A DNA stretch of 64,000 nt from Brevundimonas sp. SH203 (GCF_002157625.1 NZ_BDMM01000002.1:611865-675864), one strand, 5' to 3'. Numbered from the stretch's first letter, positions 17,215-26,743 are shown. The notes: a model not told the origin generated them from the letters alone. Program-made: numbers and translations.

Positions 17215-19629
17215 GTGAAGATTGCCGAACGCTGGTTCGTGTGGGCGGGCATGGTTCTGCTGGGCGCCATCGCCCTGGCGGGGCTGGTGGTCGCCGTCTA
17301 TGCCGCGTGGCTGTTCCACGACCTGCCCGACGCCTCGGACCTGGCCGACTATCGCCCGCCGACCGCGACGCGCGTCTATGCCGGCGACGGCACCCTGATC
17401 GGGGAATTCTCGGACGAGCGGCGAATCTATGTGTCCTACGACCAGATTCCCCAGCCGGTGATCCACGCCTTCCTGGCGGCCGAGGATCGCAACTTCTTCC
17501 AGCACGGCGGCATCGACGTGGGCGGCATCGGCCGGGCGTCGCTGAAGAACGTCCTCAACCTGGCGCAGGGGCGCCGGCTGGAGGGCGGTTCGACCATCAC
17601 CCAGCAGGTGGCCAAGAACGTCCTGCTGACCAATGAATCCAGCCTGAACCGCAAGCTGAAGGAAGCCATTCTGGCCAACCGGCTGGAAGCGACCCTATCC
17701 AAGCAGCAGATCCTGGAACTGTATCTGAACGAGATCTTCCTGGGGTATCGCTCGTTCGGGATCGCCTCGGCGGCCTATAACTATTTCGGCAAGTCGCTGG
17801 CCCAACTGACGCCCGACGAGGCGGCCTTCCTGGCGTCCCTGCCCAAGGGGCCGAACAACTATCACCCCAAACGTCACCCCGGCGCGGCCAAGGGCCGGCG
17901 CGACTGGGTGCTGGGCGAGATGGAGCAGAGCGGCTGGCTGACGCCCGCGCAGCTGGTCGAGGCGCGGGCGCGGCCGCTGGTCACGCGCGATGCGCCCCAG
18001 CGCTCGGACTACAAGGACGCCGACTTCTTCGTGGAGGAGGCGCGTCGCCAGGCGGCGGCCAATCCCCAGTTCGGCGAACAGCTGCGCGCAGGCGGCTTCT
18101 ATATGCGCACGACCCTGGACCCGACGTTGCAGACGGCGGCGCGGCGCGCCCTGATGCAGGGGCTGGAGAACTATGACCGGCGTCACGGCTGGCGCGGCGG
18201 CTGGGGCACGACCGAGTTCGAGGAGGGCTGGCAGGCCAAGGCCCTGCGCGGCCAGATTCCGCCCGAGCGCCGCACCTGGGAAGCCGCCGCCGTCGAAAGC
18301 GTCAGCGGCGGCGCGGTGCGAATCCGCACCGCCAAGACCGACAAGACCGGAACCCTGCTGGGCGCCGACGTGGCCTGGGCCAACGCCAACCATCCGCTGA
18401 AGCGCGGCGAGCTGATCTTCGTGGAGGCCAAGGGCGGCCAGTACGCCCTGAAACAGGTGCCGCGCGTCAACGGCGCCCTGGTGGCGATCGAGCCGCAGTC
18501 GGGCCGGGTGCTGGCCATGGTCGGCGGCTACTCCTACGCCCTGTCCAGCTTCAACCGGGCGACCCAGGCCAAGCGCCAACCGGGTTCGGCGTTCAAGCCG
18601 TTTGTCTATGCGACCGCGCTGGAAGGCGACTTCACCCCGGCCTCCATCGTGCTGGACGCGCCGATCAGCTTCGCCGGCGGCCCGAACGGCCAGCGCTGGA
18701 CGCCCGAGAACTACAGTCGCCAATACTATGGCCCTCAGACGCTGCGGCGCGGGCTGGAGCTGTCGCGCAACGTGATGACGGTGCGCCTGGCCCAGTCTGT
18801 CGGCATGAAGAAGATCGTGGAGCAGGCGGATCGGATGGGCCTGCCCGGCATGACGCCCAATCTGTCGGTGTCGCTGGGCGCGGGCGAGGTGACGCCGCTG
18901 GACATCACGGCCGCCTATTCCGCCTTCGCCAACGGCGGACGTCGGGTGACGCCCTATCTGATCGACTATGTTCAGGACCGCGACGGCGAGACCATCTTCC
19001 GCGCCGACAACCGCAGCTGCCGTGAATGCGGCCGGGGCTTCTCGGGTCAGGAATCGCCGCGTCTTCAGCAGCGCGGAACCCAGGTCATCGACCCGATCAC
19101 CGCCTATCAGATGAGTTCCATGCTGGAAGGCGTGGTCCAGCGCGGCACCGCCGCCAGCGCGCGCGGCCTGGGGCCGTGGGTCGCGGGCAAGACGGGCACG
19201 ACCAACGAATACCGCTCGGCCTGGTTCGTCGGCTTCACCACCGACATCGTGGTGGGGGTCCTCATCGGCTTCGACGACAACCGTTCGCTGGGTTCCGGCG
19301 AGGCGGGGGCGTCGGCGGCCGTGCCGGTGTTCACCGACTTCATGCAGACGGCGCTGAAGGAGCGGCCGGCCCGCCCGTTCGTGCGGCCCAAGAACGCGAT
19401 CTTCCGCAATGTGAACGGCATCGAGGAAGCCTTCCGCCCAGGCACCGAGCGTCAGGCCCCGCCGCCCGCCCCGACCGGGCCGGCGCAGCCCGCCGGACCT
19501 CAGAACTACTATGAGGTCATCCGCCGCGAGCAGGAGGCCGCGAGCGGGGCCGCCGCCGCCGCCCCCACGACCTCGGCCCCGCCGCCGCCGAAGAAGGCGC
19601 CGGCCGAGGACTTGAGCGGATTGTACTGA
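17215..19629 (+). CDS. mrcA: Penicillin-binding protein 1A (bifunctional)
   Basis: 804 residues, GTG start with GGAG 6 nt upstream. One N-terminal membrane anchor (residues 8-33) precedes a GT51 glycosyltransferase domain (catalytic Glu90 in AAEDRNFF; GGSTITQQVAKN; LYLNEIFLG) and a transpeptidase domain with SAFK (Ser458), SRN and KTGTT (Lys659). The tail after about 745 is Pro/Ala-rich. It polymerises and cross-links peptidoglycan in the periplasm. It appears monocistronic; the downstream gap holds a repeat pair. Confidence 0.95.
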   Translation: MKIAERWFVWAGMVLLGAIALAGLVVAVYAAWLFHDLPDASDLADYRPPTATRVYAGDGTLIGEFSDERRIYVSYDQIPQPVIHAFLAAEDRNFFQHGGIDVGGIGRASLKNVLNLAQGRRLEGGSTITQQVAKNVLLTNESSLNRKLKEAILANRLEATLSKQQILELYLNEIFLGYRSFGIASAAYNYFGKSLAQLTPDEAAFLASLPKGPNNYHPKRHPGAAKGRRDWVLGEMEQSGWLTPAQLVEARARPLVTRDAPQRSDYKDADFFVEEARRQAAANPQFGEQLRAGGFYMRTTLDPTLQTAARRALMQGLENYDRRHGWRGGWGTTEFEEGWQAKALRGQIPPERRTWEAAAVESVSGGAVRIRTAKTDKTGTLLGADVAWANANHPLKRGELIFVEAKGGQYALKQVPRVNGALVAIEPQSGRVLAMVGGYSYALSSFNRATQAKRQPGSAFKPFVYATALEGDFTPASIVLDAPISFAGGPNGQRWTPENYSRQYYGPQTLRRGLELSRNVMTVRLAQSVGMKKIVEQADRMGLPGMTPNLSVSLGAGEVTPLDITAAYSAFANGGRRVTPYLIDYVQDRDGETIFRADNRSCRECGRGFSGQESPRLQQRGTQVIDPITAYQMSSMLEGVVQRGTAASARGLGPWVAGKTGTTNEYRSAWFVGFTTDIVVGVLIGFDDNRSLGSGEAGASAAVPVFTDFMQTALKERPARPFVRPKNAIFRNVNGIEEAFRPGTERQAPPPAPTGPAQPAGPQNYYEVIRREQEAASGAAAAAPTTSAPPPPKKAPAEDLSGLY

Positions 19630-19648
19630 GGCTCTAACACCCACGCTC

Positions 19649-19782
19649 CGTCATCCTCGGGCTTGTCCCGAGGACCCATCGGTGGGCCGCATGAACCGCG
19701 AGAGGGTTCGACGACATCGCCGCAACGGTGATTTCGAGACGGCTCCAGCCTTGGGTCCTCGGGACAAGCCCGAGGATGACGA
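19649..19782. repeat. Inverted pair of cctcggg palindromes, family 1 element
   Basis: CCTCGGG-cttgt-CCCGAGG (core 19655-19673) and its inverse-orientation partner CCTCGGG-acaag-CCCGAGG (core 19757-19775) flank a spacer of about 80 nt. Outer flanks are cgtcat…gaccca and the mirror image. The unit lies between mrcA and the prfB start, so it is probably transcribed as part of the prfB leader. Confidence 0.85.
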
Positions 19783-19810
19783 TCATCAACTTCTGTCGCT
19801 GGAGATTGCG

Positions 19811-20933
19811 ATGAGACCGGATGTCGAGGCCATGAAGGCCGACATCGAGCAGAGCGTCGCTCTGCTCAGGAGGCGTCTTTGACTGGGATGTCGCTCTAAG
19901 AAAGCTCGATGAGCTGAACGCGCGGGTCGAGGACCCGACGCTGTGGGACAAGCCGGATCAGGCCCAGGCCGTCAGCCGCGAACGCTCGCAGCTGGAAGGC
20001 AAGATCAACACCGTCAAGGCGATGGAGCAGGACCTGGAAGACGGGGTCATGCTGGCCGAGATGGCGGACGAGGAAGGCGACGAGGGCGCGCTGGAAGATG
20101 CCCGCGCGTCGCTGCGCGCCATCAAGGAACGCGCGGCGCGGGCCGAGCTGGAGGCCCTGCTGTCCGGCGAGGCCGACGGCAACGACGCCTATCTGGAAGT
20201 CAACTCCGGCGCCGGCGGCACCGAATCGAACGACTGGGCCGGGATGCTGCTGCGGATGTATTCCCGCTGGGCCAAGGCGCACGGCTACGAGGTCACCGTC
20301 GAGGCCCATGAAGAGGGCGAACAGGCGGGGGTCAAGTCGGCCACCATCCTGATCGAGGGACCGAACGCCTACGGCTGGCTGAAGTCGGAATCGGGCGTAC
20401 ACCGTCTGGTCCGCATCAGCCCCTATGACGCGGCGGCCAAGCGCCACACCAGCTTCGCCTCCATCGGGGTGTCGCCGGTCGTGGACGACGCCATCGAGAT
20501 CGACATCAACCCCTCGGACGTGCGCACCGACACCTATCGCGCGTCCGGCGCGGGCGGGCAGCACATCAACAAGACCGACTCGGCGGTGCGTCTGACCCAC
20601 ACCCCGACCAATACGGTCGTGGCCTGTCAGGCGGGCCGGTCGCAGCACCAGAACCGCGAAATGGCCTGGAAGATGCTGCGGGCGCGCCTGTACGAGCTGG
20701 AGCTGCAGAAGCGCGAGGCGGCGGCCCAGGCGCTGGCCGACGCCAAGACGGACATCGGCTGGGGCCACCAGATCCGGTCCTATGTCCTGCAGCCGTATCA
20801 GATGGTGAAGGATCTGAGGACCGAGGTGGAGACGTCGGACACGCAAGGGGTGCTGGACGGCGACCTGGACGCCTTCATGGGCGCGGCCCTGGCGGCCCGG
20901 GTCGGCGAGACGCGCGGGTCCAGCGTGGACTAA
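19811..20933 (+). CDS. prfB: Peptide chain release factor 2, with programmed +1 frameshift
   Basis: The product is joined from 19811-19879 (23 codons, ending in Leu) and 19881-20933, giving 373 residues. The in-frame TGA at 19880-19882 is bypassed by a +1 shift on CTT-T. Domain 3 carries the catalytic GGQ ([16 protein letters not shown]). The stop-recognition tripeptide position reads SPY ([15 protein letters not shown]) instead of the enteric SPF; this is, to my knowledge, usual in alphaproteobacteria. RF2 releases peptides at UGA and UAA; low RF2 raises frameshifting and so its own synthesis. Confidence 0.96.
19868..19883 (+). promoter_or_regulatory. prfB: prfB programmed frameshift signal
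   Basis: AGGAGG-CGT-CTT-TGA-C: an internal Shine-Dalgarno-like AGGAGG three bases before the CTT slippery codon, then the TGA stop followed by C. Spacing and order equal the well-studied E. coli site (AGGGGG-TAT-CTT-TGA-C). Confidence 0.95.
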
Positions 20934-20936
20934 GGG

Positions 20937-20965
20937 AAAAGGGCGGTCCGACGGGCCGCCCTTTT
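20937..20965 (+). terminator. Intrinsic terminator after prfB
   Basis: A 13-bp stem (aaaagggcggtcc / gggccgccctttt, one G-T pair, 3-nt loop) begins 4 nt after the prfB stop and ends in ctttt. It lies between convergent prfB and the bactofilin gene; the A-rich left side gives a U tract on the other strand too, so it is probably bidirectional. Confidence 0.85.
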
Positions 20966-20981
20966 GTTTGTCGGGGTCTGG

Positions 20982-21524
20982 TCAGGCCGGGGTCTTGGGT
21001 TCCGGCTTGTCCGCCTTGTCGGGCTTGGGAGCGTGGGCTTCCAGCATGGCGGCGCCGGGGGTGTCGCGCTTGGCCTGGTTGCAGCGGCCCTGAAACCAGG
21101 CGCCCTGGTCGATGGCCAGCTGCTCCTGGGTGATGTCGCCCTCGACGCGGGCGGTGGCGTAGAGCTTGACCTGTTTGGCCACAATGGCGCCCGAGACGCG
21201 GCCGCGCACGTCCAGCACGTCGGCATGGACCGTGCCCTCGACCGAGCCGCCTTCGCCGATGACCACGCGCGAGACGCGCACATCGCCCTTCAGCGAGCCG
21301 TCGACCTGAAGCTCCCCGGCGCCGGAGATGTTGCCCTCGTATTTCACGCCTGCAGACAGGGTGGACAGGTTGCTGGACCGGGGCGTCGGGCGCGACGGTT
21401 CCGGCGCGCGCGGGGCGGAGGCGGCCGTCAGGGCCGATGGCGCGGGGGCCGGCGTCGGCTCGGGCGCCGGGGGGATGCCCAGCCCCTGCGAGCCGTGGTC
21501 GTGGGATTTGCTCTTGGTGAACAT
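20982..21524 (-). CDS. Bactofilin (polymer-forming cytoskeletal protein)
   Basis: 180 residues. A disordered Pro/Ala-rich N-terminus (about 1-55) precedes the bactofilin beta-helix core (about 55-150: VKYEGNISGAGELQVDGSLKGDV, IGEGGSVEGTV, LDVRGRVSGAI, ARVEGDI) with the repeating G-x-(V/I) spacing, then a Lys/Pro-rich tail. Bactofilins form nucleotide-independent filaments; in Caulobacter BacA/BacB localise PbpC and stalk synthesis. No M23 peptidase gene is adjacent, unlike many bactofilin loci. Confidence 0.92.
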   Translation of the reverse strand: MFTKSKSHDHGSQGLGIPPAPEPTPAPAPSALTAASAPRAPEPSRPTPRSSNLSTLSAGVKYEGNISGAGELQVDGSLKGDVRVSRVVIGEGGSVEGTVHADVLDVRGRVSGAIVAKQVKLYATARVEGDITQEQLAIDQGAWFQGRCNQAKRDTPGAAMLEAHAPKPDKADKPEPKTPA

Positions 21525-21639
21525 GGTGCGCTCCGCATCTGCCAGCCAAGGCCGGCCAAGCCCCTGTAGCCCTCAAGGCCCCACTAGGCCGTGGAGGGGC
21601 GGCCCAGGTCAAGCACGGGTTCCGAACGGCGCTCGCCGA

Positions 21640-22104
21640 TCACAAAACCTTCACGGCCTCCAGCACGGCGGCGGCGTGGTCGGCGACCTTGACGTTGCGC
21701 CAGACGCGGGCGACCCGACCCTCGGTGTCGATCAGGAAGGTGGCGCGCTCGATGCCCATATATTCGCGGCCGTACAGCTTCTTCTGAACCCAGACGCCCC
21801 ACGCCTCGCAGGCGGCGCCGTCCTCGTCCGAGGCCAGGACGACGGCGAGGTCGTATTTGGCCTTGAAGCGGTCGTGCTTTTTCACCGTGTCCCGGGACAC
21901 GCCGATGACGGTCGCGCCCAGGGCGGCGAAGTCGGGGGCCAGGGCGGTGAAGTCCTGGGCCTCGCGCGTGCAGCCGGTGGTGTCGTCCTTTGGATAGAAA
22001 TAGATCACGGCGGGCTTGCCGCGCAGGGCGGCGAGCGAGACGCGGCCGCCGCTGTCGGCGGGCAGGTTCAGGGCGGGGGCGGGTTGGCCTTCGGTGGCGG
22101 GCAT
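21640..22104 (-). CDS. bcp: Thiol peroxidase, Bcp/PrxQ family
   Basis: 154 residues. The AhpC/TSA thioredoxin fold is clear (VIYFYPKDDTTGCTREAQDF) with peroxidatic Cys45. The cysteine five residues later, which is resolving in E. coli Bcp (CxxxxC), is Gln here. The only other cysteine is in GAACEAWG near residue 99, so the resolving partner must be that residue or an external thiol. It reduces hydrogen and lipid peroxides with thioredoxin. It probably stands alone; a repeat pair fills the gap to tyrS. Confidence 0.92.
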   Translation of the reverse strand: MPATEGQPAPALNLPADSGGRVSLAALRGKPAVIYFYPKDDTTGCTREAQDFTALAPDFAALGATVIGVSRDTVKKHDRFKAKYDLAVVLASDEDGAACEAWGVWVQKKLYGREYMGIERATFLIDTEGRVARVWRNVKVADHAAAVLEAVKVL

Positions 22105-22116
22105 TGGCTTCTCCTG

Positions 22117-22224
22117 CCGTCATCCTCGGGCTCGACCCGAGGATCGGATGCTGGTCGTGGAGTGCGCCGCCCGCTCGCATATGCGGCGGGCGGTTCGGCC
22201 CTCGGGTCGAGCCCGAGGGTGACG
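22117..22224. repeat. Inverted pair of cctcggg palindromes, family 1 element
   Basis: Cores CCTCGGG-ctcga-CCCGAGG (22124-22142) and CCTCGGG-tcgag-CCCGAGG (22200-22206/22212-22218) face each other. The spacer of about 57 nt itself contains a strong hairpin (gccgcccg…cgggcggt). The unit occupies essentially the whole bcp/tyrS gap. Confidence 0.85.
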
Positions 22225-22228
22225 GAGG

Positions 22229-23482
22229 TTAGGTGGGGCGAACCAGCACGATCTTCTTCTTGCCGGCGGCCAGTTTGATCACGCCGTCCCGGGCGTCGGA
22301 CTCGGTCAGGAGTTGGGCGCCGTCGGAGACGGGGGCGTCGTTGAGGCGCAGGCCGCCGCCCTGGGCCAGGCGGCGGGCCTCGCCGTTGGAGGCGGTCAGG
22401 CCGGCCTTGGCGACGACGGCGGCGATCATGGCGCCGTAAACCTCGGCCGCCGGCAGTTCGACGGTCGGCAGGTCGGCCGAGACCTGACCCTTTTCGAAGG
22501 CGGTTTCGGCGGCGGCGCGGGCGGTGGCGGCGGCGTCGGCGCCGTGCAGCATGGCGGTCGCCGCGTCGGCCAGAGCCTTCTTGGCGTCGTTGATGGCGGC
22601 GCCTTCCAGGGCCTCGTATTCGGCGATCTGCTCCAGCGACAGGTCGGTGAACAGGCGCATGAAGCGGCCGACGTCGGCATCCTCGGCGTTGCGCCAGAAC
22701 TGCCAGTAGTCATAGGGGCTGAGCTGTTCGGCGTTCAGCCAGACGGCGCCCTGGGCGGTCTTGCCCATCTTGCCGCCCGAGGCGGTGGTCAGCAGCGGCG
22801 TGGTCAGGCCGAAAGCGGCCTTCTGGTCCACGCGGCGCACCAGATCGACGCCCGAGGTGATGTTGCCCCACTGGTCCGATCCGCCCATCTGAAGCGTGAC
22901 CTTCAGGCTGCGGTTCAGCTCCAGGAAGTCCACCGACTGCATCAGCATGTAGTTGAATTCGAGGAAGGTCATCGGCTGCTCGCGCTCAAGCCGCAGCTTG
23001 ACGGAGTCGAAGGCCAACATCCGGTTGACGGTGAAATGCGTGCCGAAATCACGCAGGAACTGGATGTAGCCATAGCCCGACAGCCAGTCGTCGTTATTGA
23101 CCATGACCGCGTCGGTCGGGCCGTCGCCGAAGGTCAGGAATTTGGCGAAGACCGTCTGAATCGAGTCGATGTTGGCCTGGATCGTGTCCTGCGTCAGCTG
23201 CGGGCGCGAGGCGTCCTTGCCGGTCGGGTCGCCGACCTTGGTGGTGCCGCCGCCCATCAGGACGATGGGCTTGTGCCCGGTCTGCTGAAGGCGGCGCAGC
23301 ATCATGATCTGGATCAGGCTGCCGACATGCAGCGACGGCGCCGTGGCGTCGAACCCGATATAGGCCGGAACCACGCCCGACGCCGCCGCCTTGTCCAGTT
23401 CGACGGGGTGGGTGATCTGGTGGATGTAGCCGCGCGCCTGAAGGGTGCGGAGGAAGTCGGATTTGAAAGCGTGTTCGGTCAT
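22229..23482 (-). CDS. tyrS: Tyrosyl-tRNA synthetase
   Basis: 417 residues. A class I synthetase with the HIGH-like SLHVGSLIQ, tyrosine-site [10 protein letters not shown], the [11 protein letters not shown] motif and the KMSKS loop as KMGKTAQG. The C-terminal S4-like RNA-binding region ([22 protein letters not shown]) is present. It charges tRNA-Tyr in the cytoplasm. A hairpin lies upstream at 23556-23587, but no T-box features were seen. Confidence 0.96.
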   Translation of the reverse strand: MTEHAFKSDFLRTLQARGYIHQITHPVELDKAAASGVVPAYIGFDATAPSLHVGSLIQIMMLRRLQQTGHKPIVLMGGGTTKVGDPTGKDASRPQLTQDTIQANIDSIQTVFAKFLTFGDGPTDAVMVNNDDWLSGYGYIQFLRDFGTHFTVNRMLAFDSVKLRLEREQPMTFLEFNYMLMQSVDFLELNRSLKVTLQMGGSDQWGNITSGVDLVRRVDQKAAFGLTTPLLTTASGGKMGKTAQGAVWLNAEQLSPYDYWQFWRNAEDADVGRFMRLFTDLSLEQIAEYEALEGAAINDAKKALADAATAMLHGADAAATARAAAETAFEKGQVSADLPTVELPAAEVYGAMIAAVVAKAGLTASNGEARRLAQGGGLRLNDAPVSDGAQLLTESDARDGVIKLAAGKKKIVLVRPT

Positions 23483-23555
23483 GGCGAAGCTCCGTTAGCA
23501 AAGATGCCGACGGGCGTCTTCCCTTTGCTGGCCCGAGGTGGGGGAGGAGGGGTGG

Positions 23556-23587
23556 TTCAGACGGTCGAGCGAAAAACACCGTCTGAA
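23556..23587. promoter_or_regulatory. Inverted repeat upstream of tyrS
   Basis: A perfect 10-bp inverted repeat, ttcagacggt / accgtctgaa, with a 12-nt loop lies about 75 nt upstream of the tyrS start, next to a third partial copy (acgtctgaaa). It could be an operator or a leader hairpin for tyrS. It has no U tract. Confidence 0.35.
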
Positions 23588-23646
23588 ACGTCTGAAATCG
23601 GGCCGGTACGAAATTGAACTGCACCCTCGAAAACAGTGCAATATGT

Positions 23647-24051
23647 TGCGTCCTCGACCAGGGCCGGTTGCAGATGGAGTTAGGTCTGTTCGACGTCTCG
23701 CGCCAGACACAGGCTGACACGCGCACCCAGACTTGGGACGCCGGCGATCTGCTGGTTCGCTATGGTCTGGACGAGCTGACAGAAGTGCAGCTGGGCCTGC
23801 CCGTCTGGAACCGCCAGCAGGTCACCGATCGCGCGACCGGCGCCCGCGCACGGCCCAGGGTCTCGGCGACCTGACGCTTGGCCTGCGTCGATCCCTGGCC
23901 AATCCCGACGGGTCGGGCCTGTCGGTCGCTCTCGCGGGCTTCGTCGCCGCCGTCCCTGCCCGACGCCCAACTGGACTTCGGCCTGAACCTGGGCCTGAAC
24001 GACGACAGCCCCGACGTGGCCTTCGGCGTCGGCGTCGCGCGTCGGTTCTAG
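23647..24051 (+). pseudogene. Broken outer-membrane transporter-like gene, middle and C-terminal parts
   Basis: Three reading frames in succession carry pieces of one protein family: CVLDQGR…LLVRYGLDELTEVQLGLPVW (to about 23845), then QGLGDLTLGLRRSLANPDGSGLSVALAGF (about 23850-23955), then DAQLDFGLNLGLNDD…VGVARRF to the TAG at 24049-24051. These are the ordered motifs of the Phenol_MetA_deg-like transporter family (GDTLLRxG, GDxTLGxK, NPDGSGxS, LQLDAGxNxGLN, final RRF). At least two frameshifts are present and about 70-90 codons between the last two pieces are missing. The N-terminus is absent here; a matching N-terminal piece sits at 29116-29235 on the other strand. Confidence 0.8.
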
Positions 24052-24095
24052 GGGCGCGGTTGCGAACCGATCCAACGGCTGCGACAAACGCAAAC

Positions 24096-24407
24096 ATGGC
24101 CGACCCGACCCACATTCCCGACGGCGGCGTGACGGGGCCAAAGCGGGATCGTTCGCTGATCGGGCGCCTGCGCCGGTTTCCCGTCTGGCCCTATCTGATG
24201 CTGACCCTGCCGATGTGGGTGGTCGCGCTGATCCTGGGCGCTGTCACCCATTCGGACCTGCCCTATACGATCTGGGCCATACTCTGGGCGGGGCCGTTCC
24301 TGATCCTGATGGCCGCGCGGTGGATCTATTTCATCGTCACCCTGATCTGGGCGCTTCTGGTCGAGATCATACGGGCCATGCGAAAAGCCTCCGCACGGCC
24401 CGACTAG
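24096..24407 (+). CDS. Small membrane protein, unknown function
   Basis: 103 residues from the ATG at 24096. A charged N-terminus (about 1-28, ending RLRRFPVWP) leads into two hydrophobic helices, YLMLTLPMWVVALILGAV and WAGPFLILMAARW…VTLIWALLV, then a basic tail. No family was recognised. It begins 44 nt after the transporter pseudogene and converges on ahpF with almost no gap. Coding status is supported by codon use and helix organisation only. Confidence 0.6.
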   Translation: MADPTHIPDGGVTGPKRDRSLIGRLRRFPVWPYLMLTLPMWVVALILGAVTHSDLPYTIWAILWAGPFLILMAARWIYFIVTLIWALLVEIIRAMRKASARPD

Positions 24408-24408
24408 A

Positions 24409-25998
24409 TCAGGCCGCCTCGACCACCGTTTCGTCGGCCGGAACCGTGCGGATCATATAGTCGAAGGCCGACAGGCCCGCCTTGGAGCCTTCGCCTATGG
24501 CGATCACGATCTGCTTGTAGGGCACGGTCGTCACGTCGCCGGCGGCGAACACGCCCGGCTGGCTGGTCTCTCCGCGGTGATCGATCTCGATCTCGCCGCG
24601 CTGCGTCAGACCCACCGCCCCGTGCAGCCATTCGGTGTTGGGCACCAGGCCGATCTGCACGAAGATCCCTTCCAGATCGACGTCGTGCTGGGCATCGGAG
24701 TTGCGGTCCTTGTAGGACAGGCCCGTCACCTTCTCGCCGTCGCCGTGAACCTCGGTCGTCAGGGCCGAGGTGACGATCCGCACGTTCGGCAGGGTCGCCA
24801 GCTTGCGCTGCAGCACCGCATCGGCCCGCAGTTCGCTGTCGTATTCGATCAGGGTCACATGGGCGACGATGCCCGCCAGGTCGATGGCCGCCTCGACGCC
24901 CGAGTTGCCGCCGCCGATCACCGCCACGCGCTTGCCCTTGAACAGCGGCCCGTCGCAGTGCGGGCAATAGGCGACGCCCTTGTTGCGATACTGGTCCTCG
25001 CCCGGCACGTTCATCTGACGCCAGCGCGCGCCGGTCGACAGGATCACCGTGCGCGACTTCAGCGAGGCGCCGTTCTCCAGAACCACCTCGTGCAGGCCGC
25101 CCGCGACCTTGGCCGGGATCAGCTTGGCCGCCTTGTTCAGGTTCATGATGTCCACGTCGTATTCGCGGACGTGCTGCTCCAGATGGGCGGCCAGTTTCGG
25201 CCCCTCGGTGTGGGGCACCGAGATGAAGTTCTCGATGGCCATGGTGTCCAGCACCTGACCGCCGAACCGTTCGGCGACGACGCCGGTGCGGATGCCCTTG
25301 CGGGCGGTGTAGATGGCCGCCGCCGCGCCGGCCGGGCCGCCGCCGACGACCAGGACGTCGAACGGGTCCTTGGCCTTGATCTTCTCGGCGGCCTTGGCCT
25401 CGGCGCCGGTGTCGATCTTGGCGACGATCTGCTCCAGCTCCATTCGCCCCTGGCCGAACAGTTCGCCGTTCAGGAAGACGGTCGGCACGGCCATGATCTT
25501 GCGTTCGTCCACCTCGTCCTTGAACAGGCCGCCTTCGATGGCGACGTGTTTGATGCGCGGATTGATCACGCTCATCAGGTTCAGGGCCTGCACCACGTCG
25601 GGGCAGTTCTGGCAGGACAGCGAGAAATAGGTCTCGAACAGATAGTCGCCGTCCAGGTCCTTGACCTGCTGGATCACATCCTGCGCCGCCTTGGACGGAT
25701 GGCCGCCGACGTGCAGCAGGGCCAGCACCAGGGACGTGAACTCGTGGCCCAGCGGAATGCCCGCGAACCGCACGCCGATGTCCGTGCCCTTCCTGCGGAT
25801 CAGGAAGCTGGGCTGACGTTCGTCGTCATAGTCGCGCCCCATCTCGACCTTGCCGTGCGAGACGGAAACGATGTCCTCCAGCAGGGCCTTCAGCTCCTGC
25901 GACTTGGGCCCGGCGCCCAGCGAGGCGACCAGCTCGACCGGATGGACGATGTTCTTGAGATAGCCCTCAAGCTGAGTTTTCAGATTGGCGTCCAGCAT
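24409..25998 (-). CDS. ahpF: Alkyl hydroperoxide reductase subunit F
   Basis: 529 residues. The N-terminal double-thioredoxin-fold domain (about 1-200) carries CQNC at 129-132. A thioredoxin-reductase-like flavoprotein follows, with FAD site [12 protein letters not shown], redox CPHC ([11 protein letters not shown]), NAD site [12 protein letters not shown] and second FAD motif GVFAAGDVT. AhpF passes electrons from NADH to AhpC. It lies downstream of ahpC on the same strand, separated by 181 nt that contain strong hairpins. Confidence 0.97.
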   Translation of the reverse strand: MLDANLKTQLEGYLKNIVHPVELVASLGAGPKSQELKALLEDIVSVSHGKVEMGRDYDDERQPSFLIRRKGTDIGVRFAGIPLGHEFTSLVLALLHVGGHPSKAAQDVIQQVKDLDGDYLFETYFSLSCQNCPDVVQALNLMSVINPRIKHVAIEGGLFKDEVDERKIMAVPTVFLNGELFGQGRMELEQIVAKIDTGAEAKAAEKIKAKDPFDVLVVGGGPAGAAAAIYTARKGIRTGVVAERFGGQVLDTMAIENFISVPHTEGPKLAAHLEQHVREYDVDIMNLNKAAKLIPAKVAGGLHEVVLENGASLKSRTVILSTGARWRQMNVPGEDQYRNKGVAYCPHCDGPLFKGKRVAVIGGGNSGVEAAIDLAGIVAHVTLIEYDSELRADAVLQRKLATLPNVRIVTSALTTEVHGDGEKVTGLSYKDRNSDAQHDVDLEGIFVQIGLVPNTEWLHGAVGLTQRGEIEIDHRGETSQPGVFAAGDVTTVPYKQIVIAIGEGSKAGLSAFDYMIRTVPADETVVEAA

Positions 25999-26100
25999 GG
26001 GTTTCTCCTCAAACGTATGCGGCGCGTCGCCTGCCAGCCCGGCGTCCGGGCGAGGCGATCTGCGCGAAAAATCTCGGGGCGCCGACGGGGCGCCGAAGTC

Positions 26101-26162
26101 GGCGGGGGCCTGGAAACGCTACTCGCCCCCGCCGATGGCTCAGGTCCGGCCGAAGCCGGACC
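26101..26162 (-). terminator. Tandem hairpins between ahpC and ahpF
   Basis: Two perfect stems lie just after the ahpC stop on the minus strand. GGTCCGGC/GCCGGACC (26143-26162) closes a loop reading UUCG in the mRNA, an extra-stable tetraloop. GGCGGGGGC/GCCCCCGCC (26101-26109 with 26125-26133) is the second. Neither is followed by a run of T. They look like partial termination or mRNA-protection structures that would keep ahpC expression above ahpF. Confidence 0.6.
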
Positions 26163-26179
26163 CGAAGGGTCGAAAGGTC

Positions 26180-26743
26180 TTAGATCTTGCCGACGAGGTC
26201 GAGCGACGGCGCCAGGGTGGCTTCGCCTTCTTCCCACTTGGCCGGGCAGACTTCGCCGGGGTGGGCGGCGACGTATTGCGCGGCCTTGACCTTGCGCAGC
26301 AGCTCCGAGGCGTTGCGGCCCACGCCTTCCGACGTGATTTCCATGAACTGGATCACGCCTTCCGGGTCGACCAGGAAGGTCGCGCGGTCGGCCAGGCCCA
26401 CGCCCGGACGCATGACGTCGAAGTTGTTGGTGATCACGCCCGACTGATCGCCGACCATATAGTAGTTGATCTTGCCGATGGCGGGCGAGGTGTCGTGCCA
26501 GGCCTTGTGGCTGAAGTGGGTGTCGGTCGAGACCGAGAACACCTCGACGCCCAGGCCCTGCAGCGTCGAATAGGAGTCAGCCAGGTCTTCCAGCTCGGTC
26601 GGGCAGACGAAGGTGAAGTCGGCCGGATAGAAGAAGAAGATGGCCCATTTGCCCTTTACGTCGGCGTCGGTGATGTCGACGAACTTGCCTTCCTTGTAGG
26701 CGGTCGCCGCGAAGGGTTTGATCGTCGTGTTGATGAGGGCCAT
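26180..26743 (-). CDS. ahpC: Alkyl hydroperoxide reductase subunit C (peroxiredoxin)
   Basis: 187 residues, exactly the E. coli AhpC length, from the ATG at 26743. Peroxidatic Cys47 (FTFVCPTE) and resolving Cys166 ([10 protein letters not shown]) are both present: a typical 2-Cys peroxiredoxin that reduces H2O2 and organic peroxides and is recycled by AhpF. The leader is AT-rich relative to its surroundings and contains a weak OxyR-like half site. Confidence 0.97.
   Translation of the reverse strand: MALINTTIKPFAATAYKEGKFVDITDADVKGKWAIFFFYPADFTFVCPTELEDLADSYSTLQGLGVEVFSVSTDTHFSHKAWHDTSPAIGKINYYMVGDQSGVITNNFDVMRPGVGLADRATFLVDPEGVIQFMEITSEGVGRNASELLRKVKAAQYVAAHPGEVCPAKWEEGEATLAPSLDLVGKI

Noticed and set aside
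17695..19644. Long minus-strand frame opposite mrcA
   Set aside because: No start context and no motifs; the sense frame has all penicillin-binding protein motifs.
19880..19882. In-frame TGA in prfB read as a nonsense mutation
   Set aside because: It sits exactly in the AGGAGG-N3-CTT-TGA-C frameshift context, so the gene is functional.
23733..24095. N-terminal extension of the small membrane protein across the transporter pseudogene
   Set aside because: Upstream of 24096 this frame encodes part of the decayed transporter (GDLTLG, NPDGSGLS) and then out-of-frame Arg-rich sequence, not a natural extension.
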